Assembly: GCA_023428135.1 (NCBI GenBank)
Contig: JAEYZG010000040.1
Coordinates: forward strand, 1 to 64,000
From: Bacteroidota bacterium
Lineage (GTDB): Bacteria; Bacteroidota; Bacteroidia; Cytophagales; Cytophagaceae
Reading direction: 5' to 3'
DNA length: 64,000 nt
Shown here: in pieces, positions 63,593 to 64,000 of the stretch
How positions within the stretch are numbered: the stretch's first letter is position 1
Layout: every line of letters begins with the position of its first letter
Made by a program: the position numbers and the translations under genes
Notes under the pieces: generated by a model
Databases searched by the model: none
What the model saw: the letters and a program-made list of their open reading frames with translations, nothing else
What the model was told of the DNA's origin: nothing

Positions 63593-64000
63593 TTACGGCA
63601 AGCTAATGTCGTCCATGTTTCTCATTTGAAAGGATCCTGTTCCACAATAGGTCATAAAGAATTGGTCCATGTACATTGTTGCAGGTTTCAAGTACATTGG
63701 GGCAGGAATCTCTTCTAATATCCATGATTGCCCATTGTCTTTAGAAATGAGTAGATGATGAATGACACCAAGGAAAGCTACATCTTTTGTGTGATGTACA
63801 ATTGCCACAATGGTGTTATGATATGCAAAAACTCGATCAGGCTGATAATCTGAATATTTCCCTAAATCATATGTTGTGATTTCATTGTCAGTAAGCCTTA
63901 GTATTTTTCCAGTGTTATTGTCACTTGCTGCCAGGAATAAATTCTTTTCATAAAAAGTAGAAGAAGCAATATAATATGGCTTGTCAAAAAGCAATTCTTT
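63593..64000 (-). CDS. partial Asp-box (BNR) repeat protein, 5' end beyond the window
   Basis: An open frame reading from the right edge to a stop at 63593, about 135 residues seen. It contains an Asp-box hairpin, LLISKDNGQSWILEEIP, and other beta-propeller-like strands (NLFLAASDNNTGKILRLT). The true start lies outside. Propeller proteins of this type are often exported sialidase-like or photosystem-assembly-like folds, but the sequence shown does not allow a function. Confidence 0.55.
   Translation of the reverse strand, partial: KELLFDKPYYIASSTFYEKNLFLAASDNNTGKILRLTDNEITTYDLGKYSDYQPDRVFAYHNTIVAIVHHTKDVAFLGVIHHLLISKDNGQSWILEEIPAPMYLKPATMYMDQFFMTYCGTGSFQMRNMDDISLP

Overview
The window looks like a chromosomal segment of a gliding or surface-active member of the Bacteroidota, most likely Cytophagales (Sporocytophaga/Cytophaga-like). 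This is inferred from several signs. The DNA is AT-rich, several starts lack a clear Shine-Dalgarno, and -7 boxes of the TAnnTTTG type occur. There are many giant exported proteins with type IX secretion system (T9SS) sorting domains of both type A (at 382-1797 and 19403-21901) and type B/CHU_C (at 8011-16053), plus a PorP/SprF-type outer-membrane protein. No rRNA, tRNA, CRISPR array or complete transposase gene was seen.

Region 1 (1-7.8 kb) holds a T9SS cargo protein, a PAS-LuxR regulator, an apparently chimeric membrane/YD-repeat-like protein, an outer-membrane barrel and PorP/SprF. They are separated by many copies of short palindromic mobile elements. These elements share outer ends (CTCCCCGGCCGGTGTCTGCACC) but carry two different interiors. 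Region 2 (8-16.3 kb) is a 2680-residue adhesin with about 24 tandem repeats of about 88 residues and a type B sorting domain, followed by a small lipoprotein and a terminator. It is divergent from PorP/SprF, its probable secretion/anchoring partner. Region 3 (16.4-19.4 kb) contains more palindromic elements, two copies of a 210-bp triple-hairpin repeat, a coding remnant, a CWC/DUF5522-type cysteine-rich protein and a secreted protein of unknown function.

Region 4 (19.4-43.8 kb) is the most striking part. It is a tightly packed minus-strand operon of four exported proteins: a 5648-residue multi-module protein (six beta-helix modules, nine Ig-like and eight CARDB-like repeats), a 935-residue beta-rich protein, a 693-residue Fn3-like protein, and an 832-residue protein. 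Only the last carries a recognisable T9SS C-terminal sorting domain, which suggests a multi-subunit surface assembly anchored by its last gene.

Region 5 (43.8-52.4 kb) has a long gene-free stretch, a YfeS-like exported protein, a small membrane protein, a SWIM-SNF2 helicase, an acyltransferase-3 protein divergent from an AraC regulator, and an orphan T9SS sorting-domain fragment. Region 6 (52.4-57.8 kb) is metabolic. A PRPP-synthetase-like gene converges on a three-gene unit (alpha/beta hydrolase, phosphoribosyltransferase, APH-like kinase). These are followed by a TPR-like protein and a PhyH-type dioxygenase whose terminator has been tandemly triplicated with a 200-bp period. Region 7 (57.8-64 kb) is a repeat-rich, largely non-coding stretch. 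It is followed by an exported barrel-like protein and a minus-strand group of small proteins (a lipoprotein with a probable C-terminal frameshift, an LRR/zinc-cluster protein, an immunity-like protein and a DUF5946-like protein). A partial Asp-box protein runs off the right edge.
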